A DNA stretch of 64,000 nt from Pseudomonadota bacterium (lineage in GTDB: Bacteria > Pseudomonadota > Alphaproteobacteria > Rhizobiales > Rhizobiaceae): assembly GCA_023390055.1 (NCBI GenBank), contig JAEWDP010000030.1:13134-77133 (forward strand). Reading direction: 5' to 3'. A model generated the notes under the pieces. It did no database searches. It was given only the letters and a program-made list of their open reading frames with translations, and was not told the origin of the DNA. Shown in pieces: positions 33,799-41,184 of this stretch. The position numbers were made by a program, and so were the translations under genes. Position 1 is the first letter of the stretch, and each line of letters begins with the position of its first letter.

Positions 33799-33919
33799 TT
33801 ATTGCGAAATTGCCAAGCCGGTGCGCCCTAGTTTGGATGATAGCCTAACGGAGGGCACGGCGCGCCAGATCCTCACCGAGAACGAAAAACTGGCGAAGCT
33901 ATGCGGGGTGCGGCCGTGA
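33728..33919 (+). CDS. outer-membrane spanin-like lipoprotein (Rz1-like), overlapping the Rz-like gene
   Basis: A 63-residue protein: basic N-terminus, hydrophobic stretch MAVLLMAVCVGGC ending in a lipobox (VGGC, lipidated Cys19), then a short mature part with TARQILTENEKLAKLCG. It starts 71 bases before the end of the Rz-like gene in another frame and extends beyond it. This is the usual o-spanin design. The overlap with the i-spanin gene strongly supports both calls. Confidence 0.78.
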   Translation: MKSIKWMAVLLMAVCVGGCVTGGSYCEIAKPVRPSLDDSLTEGTARQILTENEKLAKLCGVRP

Positions 33920-34002
33920 GTGGGTGGTGCAATAAGCAGGTTGTGCACGCAGTAAAATGGCACCTGTTTAACTTCGTTATCGGCGTTGGGGGCTGCGCAT
34001 GA
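33916..34002 (+). CDS. possible 28-residue microprotein between lysis genes
   Basis: A GTG-started frame overlapping the spanin stop (GTGA) and ending in ATGA with the next gene start, so both ends show translational coupling. The product is aromatic and hydrophobic at its end (HLFNFVIGVGGCA). It might be a real micropeptide or only a translational bridge. Length gives little support. Confidence 0.35.
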   Translation: MSGWCNKQVVHAVKWHLFNFVIGVGGCA

Positions 34003-34313
34003 CCGGCCCTGAGATCATGGCCGTCATTGGCTTTATGGTGATGCTTGCCGGTGCTGGCTGGCGCGTATGGGCGCGGGTTGAGGCGAAGGTGAAGGTTGCG
34101 GAAGATAAGGCGGATGTCGCGGGCCGGGATGTTAGCGACCTGCGGCTCCACGTTGCGGAACATTACGTGTCCAAGGCCGGCCACAAGGAAAGCACCGAAC
34201 AGATCATGGAAGCTATCGGCGGGGTTAAGAGCGCCGTGGACGCCATGACGTTGCGGATTGACCGTGTTGTTGAGAATCAGCCGGCTCGGCGGGCTACCCG
34301 CTCAAATGGATAG
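33999..34313 (+). CDS. membrane-anchored coiled-coil protein at the end of the lysis cassette
   Basis: A 104-residue protein with one N-terminal membrane helix (EIMAVIGFMVMLAGAGWRVWA) and a long coiled coil (VEAKVKVAEDKADVAG ... GGVKSAVDAMTLRIDRVVE). It could be a holin-like, spanin-associated or superinfection-exclusion protein. A holin is otherwise not obvious in this cassette. It is the last gene before a strong terminator. Confidence 0.65.
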   Translation: MTGPEIMAVIGFMVMLAGAGWRVWARVEAKVKVAEDKADVAGRDVSDLRLHVAEHYVSKAGHKESTEQIMEAIGGVKSAVDAMTLRIDRVVENQPARRATRSNG

Positions 34314-34328
34314 CCCGCTTATGAATAG

Positions 34329-34364
34329 TGCGCCCTCTGCTTAGTTGCGGAGGGCGCATTTTTT
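34329..34364 (+). terminator. intrinsic terminator after the lysis cassette
   Basis: A 12-bp stem, TGCGCCCTCTGC with GCGGAGGGCGCA (one T-G pair), loop TTAGTT, followed by TTTTTT at 34359-34364. It cleanly ends the late transcript and isolates the accessory operon that begins at the promoter at 34402. Confidence 0.88.
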
Positions 34365-34401
34365 GTTTGTGGTGGTGATTGGTGGCACTAGTAGATTGCG
34401 C

Positions 34402-34430
34402 TTGACAAATTTGTAAATACCATCTAATGT
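34402..34430 (+). promoter_or_regulatory. early promoter 3 with palindromic operator, driving the right accessory operon
   Basis: TTGACA at 34402-34407, 17-base spacer, TAATGT at 34425-34430. The 16-mer TTGACAAATTTGTAAA (34402-34417) is identical to that at 6112, 28 kb away, and contains the perfect palindrome ACAAATTTGT. The leader to the next ATG (34516) is rich in CCACC. This ties the far-right genes to the same control as the early left genes. Confidence 0.72.
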
Positions 34431-34515
34431 AGTTCATTATACCACCAAGATGCGGCTACCAACCGCCTGCCTACCACCACACCACCGGCGCTAGGCGCCA
34501 GAAGAGGAGGCCATC

Positions 34516-35247
34516 ATGACCAGACGTAGACTTGGCATACTCGCGCTTTTAGCGACCGCAGCCGGAGCAGCAGTGCTCTTCACGCCAACCGCAGCCGCCT
34601 ACATCGCCGGCAAGCCCACGCCAGCACCCACCACCATTGCCGTCGAACGCCTTGCCGCCACTGTCCCGGTCACGGACATGGCCGCTGTGCTTATCAAGCG
34701 CCCCAGCGGCATGGGTTCCGGCTTCTACATCGGCAACGGTCTGGTCGTCACGGCGGCCCACGTCGTCAAAGGTGCCAAGACTGTCTCTATCAAGACCGAA
34801 GACGGGCGCATATCGTCGGCCCGTATCATTCTCATCGACGAAGACAAGGACGTTGCCATCATGCGGACGGGCCGCAGAGGCATGCTTGCCGCCGAGATGA
34901 ACTGCAACGATGTGCCGGTCGGCACGCCTATCGTTTCCCATGGCAATCCGCTCGGCCTCGAGTTCGTCGCGTCCTACGGCACAATTGCCGGCGCGCCGCG
35001 CACTATGAACGGCAAGTCCTACTACGTGACCGACATGACGACCGTCATGGGTCAGAGCGGGAGCGGGGTGTGGGCGGACGGCAAGGTTGTGGGCGTCACG
35101 TCTGCCGTGATGACCGCGCCGCTGGAATTGGTGGGCAAGATAGGGCCGGACGCGGGCATCTACTCCAGATCCATCGTCGGCTTTGGCTTTGTCGTGCCGT
35201 CTTCTGTGGTCTGCGAGATGCTGGCTGGGTTGGAGGGCGTGGTGTGA
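34516..35247 (+). CDS. membrane-anchored or exported trypsin-like serine protease
   Basis: A 243-residue protein. The basic N-terminus and hydrophobic stretch (LGILALLATAAGAAVLF) act as signal or anchor, so the protease would lie in the periplasm. The chymotrypsin-fold triad is visible: His82 in VVTAAHVV, Asp112 in DKDVAIM and Ser181 in GQSGSGVW. No PDZ domain is present. It is first in an operon with two small membrane proteins that look like a TolQ/TolR-type pair. A role in cleaving a periplasmic regulator or phage receptor is possible but unproven. Confidence 0.85.
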   Translation: MTRRRLGILALLATAAGAAVLFTPTAAAYIAGKPTPAPTTIAVERLAATVPVTDMAAVLIKRPSGMGSGFYIGNGLVVTAAHVVKGAKTVSIKTEDGRISSARIILIDEDKDVAIMRTGRRGMLAAEMNCNDVPVGTPIVSHGNPLGLEFVASYGTIAGAPRTMNGKSYYVTDMTTVMGQSGSGVWADGKVVGVTSAVMTAPLELVGKIGPDAGIYSRSIVGFGFVVPSSVVCEMLAGLEGVV

Positions 35248-35393
35248 TGTTGAGCCTTGCGATCCTCACCTACTTCGGCATCGCCGCCGGCGTTGGCAGT
35301 CAAAACGGCAAGTTTTGGTCTTCGTTTATGTGGCCAGAATACGTTGGGAAGATACTTTTCCATGAGGCCAAGAAGCGGGGTCTAGTCGAATGA
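35247..35393 (+). CDS. small protein (48 aa) with hydrophobic N-terminus
   Basis: Starts on the last base of the protease stop (TGATG), so translation is coupled. The product has a short hydrophobic start (LSLAILTYFGIAAGVG) and an amphipathic end with WSSFMWPEYVGKILFHEAKK. It overlaps the next gene by four bases. Probably membrane-associated; no family recognised. Confidence 0.6.
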   Translation: MLSLAILTYFGIAAGVGSQNGKFWSSFMWPEYVGKILFHEAKKRGLVE

Positions 35394-35800
35394 CCCCCCA
35401 CATCACCCCCCGCTTCATAATCCTAAACACCTGCTGGCTTGCCGCCCTCGTTGCGGCCACGCTGATGGGCTACACCAGCTTTGTCTTCAATGGCGACGGC
35501 AGTTATGTGTCCTACGTCATTGCGTCCATCCTGGCGGCTTCCTTGATTGCCGCAACACGCACCACCAAACACCTGACGCAGGCCGCGTGGCTTTGCGAGA
35601 CGCTTGGCTTCGTCGGCACGCTGGTCGGCATTACCATCGGCCTCTACGGCGTGGACGTCGGCATGCTGTCCACCAGCGACGGCGTGATTTCGGCAGGCAA
35701 CAGCCTGTTCTCCGGTATGGCCACGGCCTTCTGCTCCACTATCACCGGCGCGCTTGCGATGCTGTGGTTGTGGTCGGTCGGCAAGGTTGTGGGGCCATGA
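35390..35800 (+). CDS. TolQ/ExbB/MotA-like membrane protein
   Basis: A 136-residue protein with about four membrane helices (residues ~9-32, 40-56, 68-92, 104-132). The third and fourth carry LGFVGTLVGITIGLYG and SAGNSLFSGMATAFCSTITGALAML, which match the core of TolQ/ExbB/MotA proton-channel subunits (LG..GTv.GI; GI..AL..TA.GL...). It lacks the long cytoplasmic loop of TolQ. It overlaps the next gene (ATGA), whose single helix has the Asp expected of the partner subunit. Confidence 0.68.
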   Translation: MTPHITPRFIILNTCWLAALVAATLMGYTSFVFNGDGSYVSYVIASILAASLIAATRTTKHLTQAAWLCETLGFVGTLVGITIGLYGVDVGMLSTSDGVISAGNSLFSGMATAFCSTITGALAMLWLWSVGKVVGP

Positions 35801-36327
35801 GCACGCTCAAGACGGACGTTCTCTTCTGTCTGCTGTTCGTCCTTGTAACATTCATTGTAGTGTTGATTTCACAAATCAACCCACCAACCGACCCCACCAT
35901 CGACCCGCCCGGAAACATGGTGGCGTCCGCCGCATGGCCAGCCGGTGCGATCGATGTGGACCTATGGGTGCGGCACGCCAACCAGCCTGCCGTCGGCTAC
36001 AGCCGGAAGTCGGGCAAGGTGTGGAGCCTTCTGCGTGACGATTTGGGCACCACCAACGACAGCACGCCGCTTAACTACGAGGCCGCATTCACGCGCGGCC
36101 TGCCGGACGGCGAGTACGTCGTTAACATCAGGTGTTACGGCTGCCGTACCGGGCCAGTGCCGGTCGCGGTGGAAGTCCGCATCGTTGGCGGGCCGCTTGT
36201 ATGGTCCGGCGTCGTGGATCTGGTGACGGATAAGCAGGAGAAGACCGCTGTGCGGTTCGTGCTACGCGACGGGCAAGTTGTGCCTGGCAGTGAAAGCTTT
36301 GTTTTTCGGAAGATTAGGGGAGAGTGA
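35797..36327 (+). CDS. TolR/ExbD-like single-helix protein with periplasmic domain
   Basis: A 176-residue protein. An N-terminal helix with LKTDVLFCLLFVLVTFIVVL places an Asp (residue 7) near the start of the membrane span, as the essential Asp of TolR/ExbD/MotB. A ~145-residue periplasmic domain follows (PAGAIDVDLWVRHANQ, then INIRCYGC-like Cys pair and VEVRIVGGPLVWSG), beta-rich and unlike known peptidoglycan-binding domains. It overlaps the TolQ-like gene by four bases. Together they could form an ion-driven channel; the output domain is not recognised. Confidence 0.6.
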   Translation: MSTLKTDVLFCLLFVLVTFIVVLISQINPPTDPTIDPPGNMVASAAWPAGAIDVDLWVRHANQPAVGYSRKSGKVWSLLRDDLGTTNDSTPLNYEAAFTRGLPDGEYVVNIRCYGCRTGPVPVAVEVRIVGGPLVWSGVVDLVTDKQEKTAVRFVLRDGQVVPGSESFVFRKIRGE

Positions 36328-36330
36328 GAG

Positions 36331-36588
36331 ATGGCGAAACTGCAGTACAGCGCCGGGTCGGATAGGCAATCACACGTCTACTCTGATCGATTCGAGTTCC
36401 CGAATGGGCAGCCAACATACAACAACGAGTGGCGACTCGTTGCTACCGACATAGCCGATGACTACCACTCAGAACACGACGGATGGGAAGCTTCGTGGCC
36501 GGTAAACATCCGCATCTACTGCGATGACGAGTGCGTGTGGGAAGGCGATGTTGCCAGAGAGATGGAGCCAAGCTTCTATGTTTTGTGA
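36331..36588 (+). CDS. hypothetical small acidic protein
   Basis: An 85-residue acidic, Trp/Tyr-rich protein (DGWEASWPVNIRIYCDDECVWEGD) with no signal peptide. GAGAG lies before the ATG, three bases after the previous stop. It is in the same operon as the TolQ/TolR-like pair and overlaps the methyltransferase gene by 11 bases. No family recognised. Confidence 0.6.
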   Translation: MAKLQYSAGSDRQSHVYSDRFEFPNGQPTYNNEWRLVATDIADDYHSEHDGWEASWPVNIRIYCDDECVWEGDVAREMEPSFYVL

Positions 36589-37348
36589 TCTGAGACAAGG
36601 CGACTGCCTGGAGATCCTGCCGACGCTTGAAGCGGGCAGTGTTGATATGGTGCTTTGCGACTTGCCGTATGGAACGACGCAGAACAAGTGGGATTCGGTC
36701 ATTCCGCTGGACCTGCTGTGGGCGGAGTATTGGCGCATCGTCAAGCCGAATGGTGCTGTGGTTTTGACGGCAGCGCAGCCGTTCACCACGGCTCTTATAT
36801 CGTCATGTATCAAACATTTCCGCTACGCGCTGGTGTGGGACAAGGTAGGCACAACGGGATTCCAGACCGCCAAGGTTATGCCGCTCCGTCGGCACGAAGA
36901 TGTTGTCGTCTTCTATCGTTCCAAGCCGACATACAATCCAGCGATGGAGACCAGAGGAGAGCCCCGCAAGAAGGGCGGCAGCAAGAACGACAACGGCTGC
37001 TACGGCGATCTGCGCAGTAGCGAGAGCTTCAATAACACTTACTACCCGACATCAATCATCCAAATATCAAACGCTTCAAAGGCTGGCCTCGTCCACCCCA
37101 CACAAAAGCCCGTCGCTCTGATGGAGTACCTCATCCGCACCTATACCAACGAGGGCGAAACCGTCCTCGACAACACGATGGGCAGCGGCACGACAGGCGT
37201 GGCATGCCGCAACACCAACCGAAACTTCATCGGCATTGAGCGCGACCCGGCATACTTCGCAATCGCGCAAGGTCGTATTCTCGCACCCGCCAACGACAAC
37301 GCGCCCCCTGCGATAGCTGGTGGCGACCTATTCACGGAGGCAGCATGA
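36578..37348 (+). CDS. DNA methyltransferase (beta-class, N6-adenine or N4-cytosine)
   Basis: A 256-residue enzyme. The catalytic motif DLPYGTTQNKWD (about 28-39) comes first, and the SAM-binding motif DNTMGSGTTG lies near 204-213, the order of beta-class methyltransferases such as CcrM. VHPTQKPVALMEYLI precedes it. It is a solitary enzyme with no restriction gene nearby, so it likely shields phage DNA or alters host gene control. Compact size and DLPYG form are typical of phage enzymes. ATG 36578 was chosen, as earlier in-frame codons lie deep in the upstream gene. Confidence 0.9.
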   Translation: MFCDLRQGDCLEILPTLEAGSVDMVLCDLPYGTTQNKWDSVIPLDLLWAEYWRIVKPNGAVVLTAAQPFTTALISSCIKHFRYALVWDKVGTTGFQTAKVMPLRRHEDVVVFYRSKPTYNPAMETRGEPRKKGGSKNDNGCYGDLRSSESFNNTYYPTSIIQISNASKAGLVHPTQKPVALMEYLIRTYTNEGETVLDNTMGSGTTGVACRNTNRNFIGIERDPAYFAIAQGRILAPANDNAPPAIAGGDLFTEAA

Positions 37349-37776
37349 CCACCGCCCTAACCCTATGGCTGGCCTTCGCCCTATCCATCGGCGCGGTGGC
37401 CTTCGCCAACCCCACCAGACGGCAAGCCATAGCCTTCTTCTTGGTGGCAGCCCTAACACTACCCGCCGCTTTCATCCCGCTAGGCCACGCCACGCCAATC
37501 CTGCCCAACGGCCAGCTAACGGTCCTCGGCGCGCGCATCGACATCGGCAAGGCAATCTACGTCATGGTGGACGGGCCAACGCCCAAACTAATTGTCCTGC
37601 CGTACAGCGAAGCGGCAGCCAGCCAACTGCAACAAGCACTGGACGGCGTGGCAGACGGAGAGGGCACAGTCACCATGCGGCAGGGCGTCGATGGCTCGCC
37701 GGGATTCAGTGAAGAGACGCCACCGCCGGAACCGGCGAAGGTGGGGGAAACCCAAATTATAGGCTCGGCGCCATGA
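37345..37776 (+). CDS. membrane protein with C-terminal soluble domain
   Basis: A 143-residue protein. Two N-terminal membrane helices (TLWLAFALSIGAVAFA; AIAFFLVAALTLPAAFIPL) precede a soluble part with ARIDIGKAIYVMVDGPTPKLIVLPYSEAAASQLQQAL and a Pro/Glu-rich tail. It overlaps the methyltransferase stop by four bases (ATGA) and the next microprotein likewise. Function unknown. Confidence 0.65.
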   Translation: MTTALTLWLAFALSIGAVAFANPTRRQAIAFFLVAALTLPAAFIPLGHATPILPNGQLTVLGARIDIGKAIYVMVDGPTPKLIVLPYSEAAASQLQQALDGVADGEGTVTMRQGVDGSPGFSEETPPPEPAKVGETQIIGSAP

Positions 37777-37901
37777 CCCCGCTAGCCCTGCAATACACAC
37801 AACTCGCCATTGGCATGACAGCAATGCTGGCCGTTACCTTCGGCGCGTGCTGGTTTGGGCTTTGGTGGATGGGGCCGACAGATGAAGGAGAGGATGAATG
37901 A
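37773..37901 (+). CDS. single-helix membrane microprotein (42 aa)
   Basis: Starts in the stop of the previous gene (ATGA). One membrane helix (LAIGMTAMLAVTFGACWFGLWWMG) and a short acidic tail. The coupled start and clean hydrophobic profile support a real gene. No family can be named. Confidence 0.55.
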   Translation: MTPLALQYTQLAIGMTAMLAVTFGACWFGLWWMGPTDEGEDE

Positions 37902-37944
37902 TGAAGACAAACGAGACAATAGAGCCGGCAACCCGGAGCAACAC

Positions 37945-39222
37945 ATGACATCCAACAACACAAACACAGTCCCACCCGAATCGATCGACGAGGCCGGCAG
38001 ACTATACGCCGAGCTAAAGTCCATCCGGCAGGTGGCCGCTGCAATGGGTGTGGCCTATGCCACGGCGCACAAATACATCGGACGCGCCGCAGAGCGCGGC
38101 TTGTGCGGCACCCGCCCCGTTCTCCCCGGTTTCGCTATCAAGAGCATTGCCAGCAAGGAAGGCGACGCCTGGGTAAAGCAGACCAAGGCGCCGGGGGAAG
38201 AATACCGGACGCCGGAAGGATTGGCCATTAAAGGTCGGTCTGTTCTGACCGATTCCGACGGCCGCGTCATGATGACGTGGAACAAGGAAGGCGAGGATAA
38301 GGCGCAACAGCTTGCCGCAATGCGTGCCGCTATCGAAGCCTTCAAGGATGAAATTCCGCGTGCGGCTCCGGTGGCGGCTCCCGTTGCAACGAAGGCGGAC
38401 TTGCTAAACTTCTATGCGATAACCGACGCCCACCTCGGTTCGCTATCATGGCGGGAAGAGACTGGCGCCGATTGGGATCTGGTCATTGCCGAAAAACTTA
38501 TCATCGACTGGTTCTCGGCGGCTATTGAACTCGCGCCAGCCGCAGAAGTTGGTGTCTTGGCGCAGATGGGCGACCTCGCACATTACGACGGCATGGAATC
38601 CAAGACGCCGACGAGCGGCCACATCCTTGACGCCGACTCGAGGTTCCAGAAGGTTGTGCGCGTCATTATCCGCATTCTGCGTCGCGTCGTCACCATGCTT
38701 CTGGATAAGCACGGCCGCGTCCACATCATCATGGCCGACGCCAACCATGACCCGGCCAGCGGCGCGTGGCTGCGCGAGATGTTCGCAGCCTTCTACGACG
38801 GCGAGCCGCGTGTCACGGTCGACAGCACGGCCAGCACCTACTACGTCGTCGAGCACGGCAAGACATCGCTGTTCGTACATCACGGTCATCGCAGGAACAT
38901 CGGGAACGTCGACTCCGTCTTCGCCGGCAAGTACCGCGAAATATACGGACGGACGCAGTTTTCCTACGCCCACCTCGGCCACCTGCATTCCGACGAACTG
39001 AAGACCACCAACCTGATGAAGGTCGAGCGCCACGAAACGCTGGCCGCACCGGACGCCTATGCCGCAAACGGCGGGTGGCTGTCCGGTCGCTCGGCCAAGG
39101 TCATCACGTACTCGGCCCGTCACGGTGAAGTGTCACGCCTGACACTCTCGCCGCAGATGGTTGATGGGTGGGCCGACCGCAAGGCCGCAAACGATAATGT
39201 TCCAATGAGGGCTGCGGCGTGA
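37945..39222 (+). CDS. calcineurin-like metallophosphoesterase with N-terminal HTH
   Basis: A 425-residue protein. Residues ~15-50 (SIRQVAAAMGVAYATAHKYIGRAAERG) form a helix-turn-helix. The catalytic part carries all metal motifs in order: DAHLG, GDLAHYDG, ANHDPAS, VHHGHRR and GHLHSDE. The family includes DNA exonucleases of the SbcD/Mre11 type and phage DNA-processing enzymes. ATG 37945 has GGAG six bases upstream; ATG 37894 (AAGGAG, spacing 3) is an alternative that adds 17 residues. A DNA nuclease or phosphatase is likely. Confidence 0.83.
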   Translation: MTSNNTNTVPPESIDEAGRLYAELKSIRQVAAAMGVAYATAHKYIGRAAERGLCGTRPVLPGFAIKSIASKEGDAWVKQTKAPGEEYRTPEGLAIKGRSVLTDSDGRVMMTWNKEGEDKAQQLAAMRAAIEAFKDEIPRAAPVAAPVATKADLLNFYAITDAHLGSLSWREETGADWDLVIAEKLIIDWFSAAIELAPAAEVGVLAQMGDLAHYDGMESKTPTSGHILDADSRFQKVVRVIIRILRRVVTMLLDKHGRVHIIMADANHDPASGAWLREMFAAFYDGEPRVTVDSTASTYYVVEHGKTSLFVHHGHRRNIGNVDSVFAGKYREIYGRTQFSYAHLGHLHSDELKTTNLMKVERHETLAAPDAYAANGGWLSGRSAKVITYSARHGEVSRLTLSPQMVDGWADRKAANDNVPMRAAA

Positions 39223-39458
39223 AGACGTTTCTAGGAATGCGAATCCACCGCGGCGAGCCGGAGAATCCGACAAAGCTGCGCTCTTATACCGGCACCCTCA
39301 TGATGAAGGGCAGCCAAACAGAGGGCCGCAACAACTACACCGACCATCGGATTGCTAGGTGGTATGGCGTGTCGTTCAAGCTCAACTGGTTCATTGGGTT
39401 CTGGATCTTCGGCGACACAACCTGGCCGTCAGAGGACGGGCCAATCCCGCGCCAATAA
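39219..39458 (+). CDS. hypothetical small basic protein
   Basis: A 79-residue protein, GTG start overlapping the metallophosphoesterase stop (GTGA). It is aromatic-rich (WYGVSFKLNWFIGFWIFGDTTWP) without a clear membrane helix, with a basic N-terminal half. Translational coupling supports it as a real gene. No family recognised. Confidence 0.55.
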   Translation: MKTFLGMRIHRGEPENPTKLRSYTGTLMMKGSQTEGRNNYTDHRIARWYGVSFKLNWFIGFWIFGDTTWPSEDGPIPRQ

Positions 39459-39514
39459 CCACCAACCACCCTGCCGCCACCAGCGACAGGGTCACACCAC
39501 AAGAGGAGACTAAT

Positions 39515-40264
39515 ATGAGCAACGCAAGAACGGCCGAACCGTTAATGGTTCCAGGCTACGGCGCGCAGCCCACCAAATATGTGGCGGCGAATGATAACGA
39601 TCCAGACCACAACGGCCCGCACCTGCCCGCACGGGAAGAAACCACACCAACGGCCGGCAATGTTACCGAGCGGGACGACTGGGCCAGCCACGACTACGGC
39701 CAGTACGTCACGGAAGACGACCTCGTCACCACGACGTTCGCGCCGCTGGAGTCCGTCATCCTTTCCTCCCGTCCTTCGTCCTCGGACACGGGACGCACAA
39801 CCGGACGCGGTCCTATCGGCAGCGGCAAGCCCTACCTCTACTCGGCGCAGGATCTAGTCGAGAAGGACATCCGCGAAAAGCAACTGCACTCGCTGGACGA
39901 CATCGCCAAGCTGCGTGGGTTCGTCTATCTCGGCTCGCCGTACAGCAAGTATGCTCGCGGCTTCGATGAGGCGGCAAGGGTAGTGGCCGCCAGTGCTGCC
40001 GCCCTTATGCGAGATGGCTTCCGGGTCTACTCGCCGATTGCACACGGTCATGCCGTGGCGGCGCACGGATTGCCGCTGACGTGGGACTTCTGGAAGGACC
40101 AGTGCCAGCCGATGATTGACGCGGCTTCGTCTTTGATTGTTTTGGAAATGCATGGGTGGTGGGATTCGGTTGGGCTTCAGTACGAGTTCGACTGCTTCCT
40201 GAAGGCTGGCAAGCCGGTGGTTTATGTCGAGCCGTCGGAGTTGGGTGTTAGGGAGGTGGTGTGA
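39515..40264 (+). CDS. DUF1937 (nucleoside deoxyribosyltransferase-like) protein
   Basis: A 249-residue protein. The first ~130 residues are polar and disordered-looking. From ~133, FVYLGSPYSKYARGFDEAARVVAASAAALMRDGFRVYSPIAHGH starts the DUF1937 domain, ending KPVVYVEP. The fold resembles nucleoside 2-deoxyribosyltransferases and nucleotide hydrolases. It may act in deoxynucleotide processing or base modification. AAGAGGAG precedes ATG 39515 after a CCACC-rich leader; upstream in-frame codons belong to the preceding gene region. Confidence 0.83.
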   Translation: MSNARTAEPLMVPGYGAQPTKYVAANDNDPDHNGPHLPAREETTPTAGNVTERDDWASHDYGQYVTEDDLVTTTFAPLESVILSSRPSSSDTGRTTGRGPIGSGKPYLYSAQDLVEKDIREKQLHSLDDIAKLRGFVYLGSPYSKYARGFDEAARVVAASAAALMRDGFRVYSPIAHGHAVAAHGLPLTWDFWKDQCQPMIDAASSLIVLEMHGWWDSVGLQYEFDCFLKAGKPVVYVEPSELGVREVV

Positions 40265-40365
40265 TGTTGACGATTATACTGTCGGCAGTCGCGGCAGTGC
40301 TACTCGTTGCCGTGGTGGTGTTGCTCTACATCATCGGCTCTGTTGCGGGAGGCTTCCGCCGATGA
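40264..40365 (+). CDS. 33-residue single-helix membrane microprotein
   Basis: Begins on the last base of the DUF1937 stop (TGATG) and its stop overlaps the next start (ATGA). The product is one hydrophobic helix (IILSAVAAVLLVAVVVLLYI) ending in GGFRR, a positive-inside anchor. Coupling at both ends makes it credible. It resembles small phage membrane proteins that modulate host channels or proteases; no target is known. Confidence 0.6.
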   Translation: MLTIILSAVAAVLLVAVVVLLYIIGSVAGGFRR

Positions 40366-40643
40366 CAAGCACCATCCGCCCCGGCGACGATGTCATCTGC
40401 ATCGACGACACCACGCTCCCCGAACAGTACCTCGAGATACGGCAGGGTGAAATTTACACCTGCCGCTGGATTGGCCCGTGCCGCACTTATCTTGGCGGCG
40501 ACTACATCGGCGTCCGGCTCGATGGGATTAACCGCGGCATCTGCCCGCAGTTCTTTGAGGAAGACCCGCCGTTTCGGGCAAGCAGGTTCAGGCCGGTAGT
40601 GAAGCCGTCGGCTCCGGCACGCAAGTTAGAGGAGGCGCTGTAA
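40362..40643 (+). CDS. hypothetical phage protein (93 aa)
   Basis: A soluble beta-rich protein: IRPGDDVICIDD at the start, YLEIRQGEIYTCRWIG and YIGVRLDGINRGICPQFFEEDPPF, in the style of small SH3-like phage proteins of unknown role. Starts by ATGA overlap and ends by TAATG overlap with the next gene, within the accessory operon. Confidence 0.65.
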   Translation: MTSTIRPGDDVICIDDTTLPEQYLEIRQGEIYTCRWIGPCRTYLGGDYIGVRLDGINRGICPQFFEEDPPFRASRFRPVVKPSAPARKLEEAL

Positions 40644-40870
40644 TGGACTGTGCGAATACAGGTGACTGGAAACAATGGACCGGCCTGCCGATACTGCCCG
40701 TTCCAGAACGGGCCGCGGTAGACGTAAAGCTGCGTAGCGGTGCCGTTATCAGCGGCGCGACGGCCAAAGATATCTTGTGGGGCCGAGCCAAGCGCGAAGT
40801 CGCCGCGAATGACAACCTTACGAACGGCGGCGAGGTTGTCGCCTATCGGTTGAGTGGAGAGGTGGCGTGA
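40643..40870 (+). CDS. hypothetical phage protein (75 aa)
   Basis: Starts on the last base of the preceding stop, with GAGGAGG upstream. WTGLPILPVPERAAVDVKLRSGAVISGATAKDILWG suggests a small beta-barrel; a charged helix follows. No family recognised. It is in tight operon spacing with its neighbours. Confidence 0.6.
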   Translation: MDCANTGDWKQWTGLPILPVPERAAVDVKLRSGAVISGATAKDILWGRAKREVAANDNLTNGGEVVAYRLSGEVA

Positions 40871-41184
40871 GTATGAACCTCGACCATATTGAAAATAAGA
40901 TTGATGATATGTCGAATCGCAGTGGTGAGCGAATAATCGCCGCCGCCATCCATTTCGGAGGCACGATCAGTTTGCCGCCGCCCGCTCGCCACCACACCAT
41001 AATCCAGACGATGGACACCGCAATGAACATCGCTGGACATCTGGCAACACCGCAGACGCAGGGATTCCTGACGAGCCACGGTCGTTTTGTGAACCGGGTA
41101 GAGGCGTTCTATCTGGCGTCAAATACCGGCCAGATAATCAGTGGCACGAAAGGGCCGGCTCTATTTTCGGAGGATCTATGGTGA
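40867..41184 (+). CDS. conserved-type phage protein (105 aa)
   Basis: ERIIAAAIHFGGTISLPPPARHHTIIQTM, QGFLTSHGRFVNRVEAFYLASNTGQI and an LFSEDLW end form a pattern I recognise from a widespread small phage protein of unknown function. GTG 40867 (GTGA overlap) and ATG 40873 (10 bases after GGAGAGG) are both possible starts. It lies between nucleotide-metabolism-type genes. Confidence 0.7.
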   Translation: MSMNLDHIENKIDDMSNRSGERIIAAAIHFGGTISLPPPARHHTIIQTMDTAMNIAGHLATPQTQGFLTSHGRFVNRVEAFYLASNTGQIISGTKGPALFSEDLW

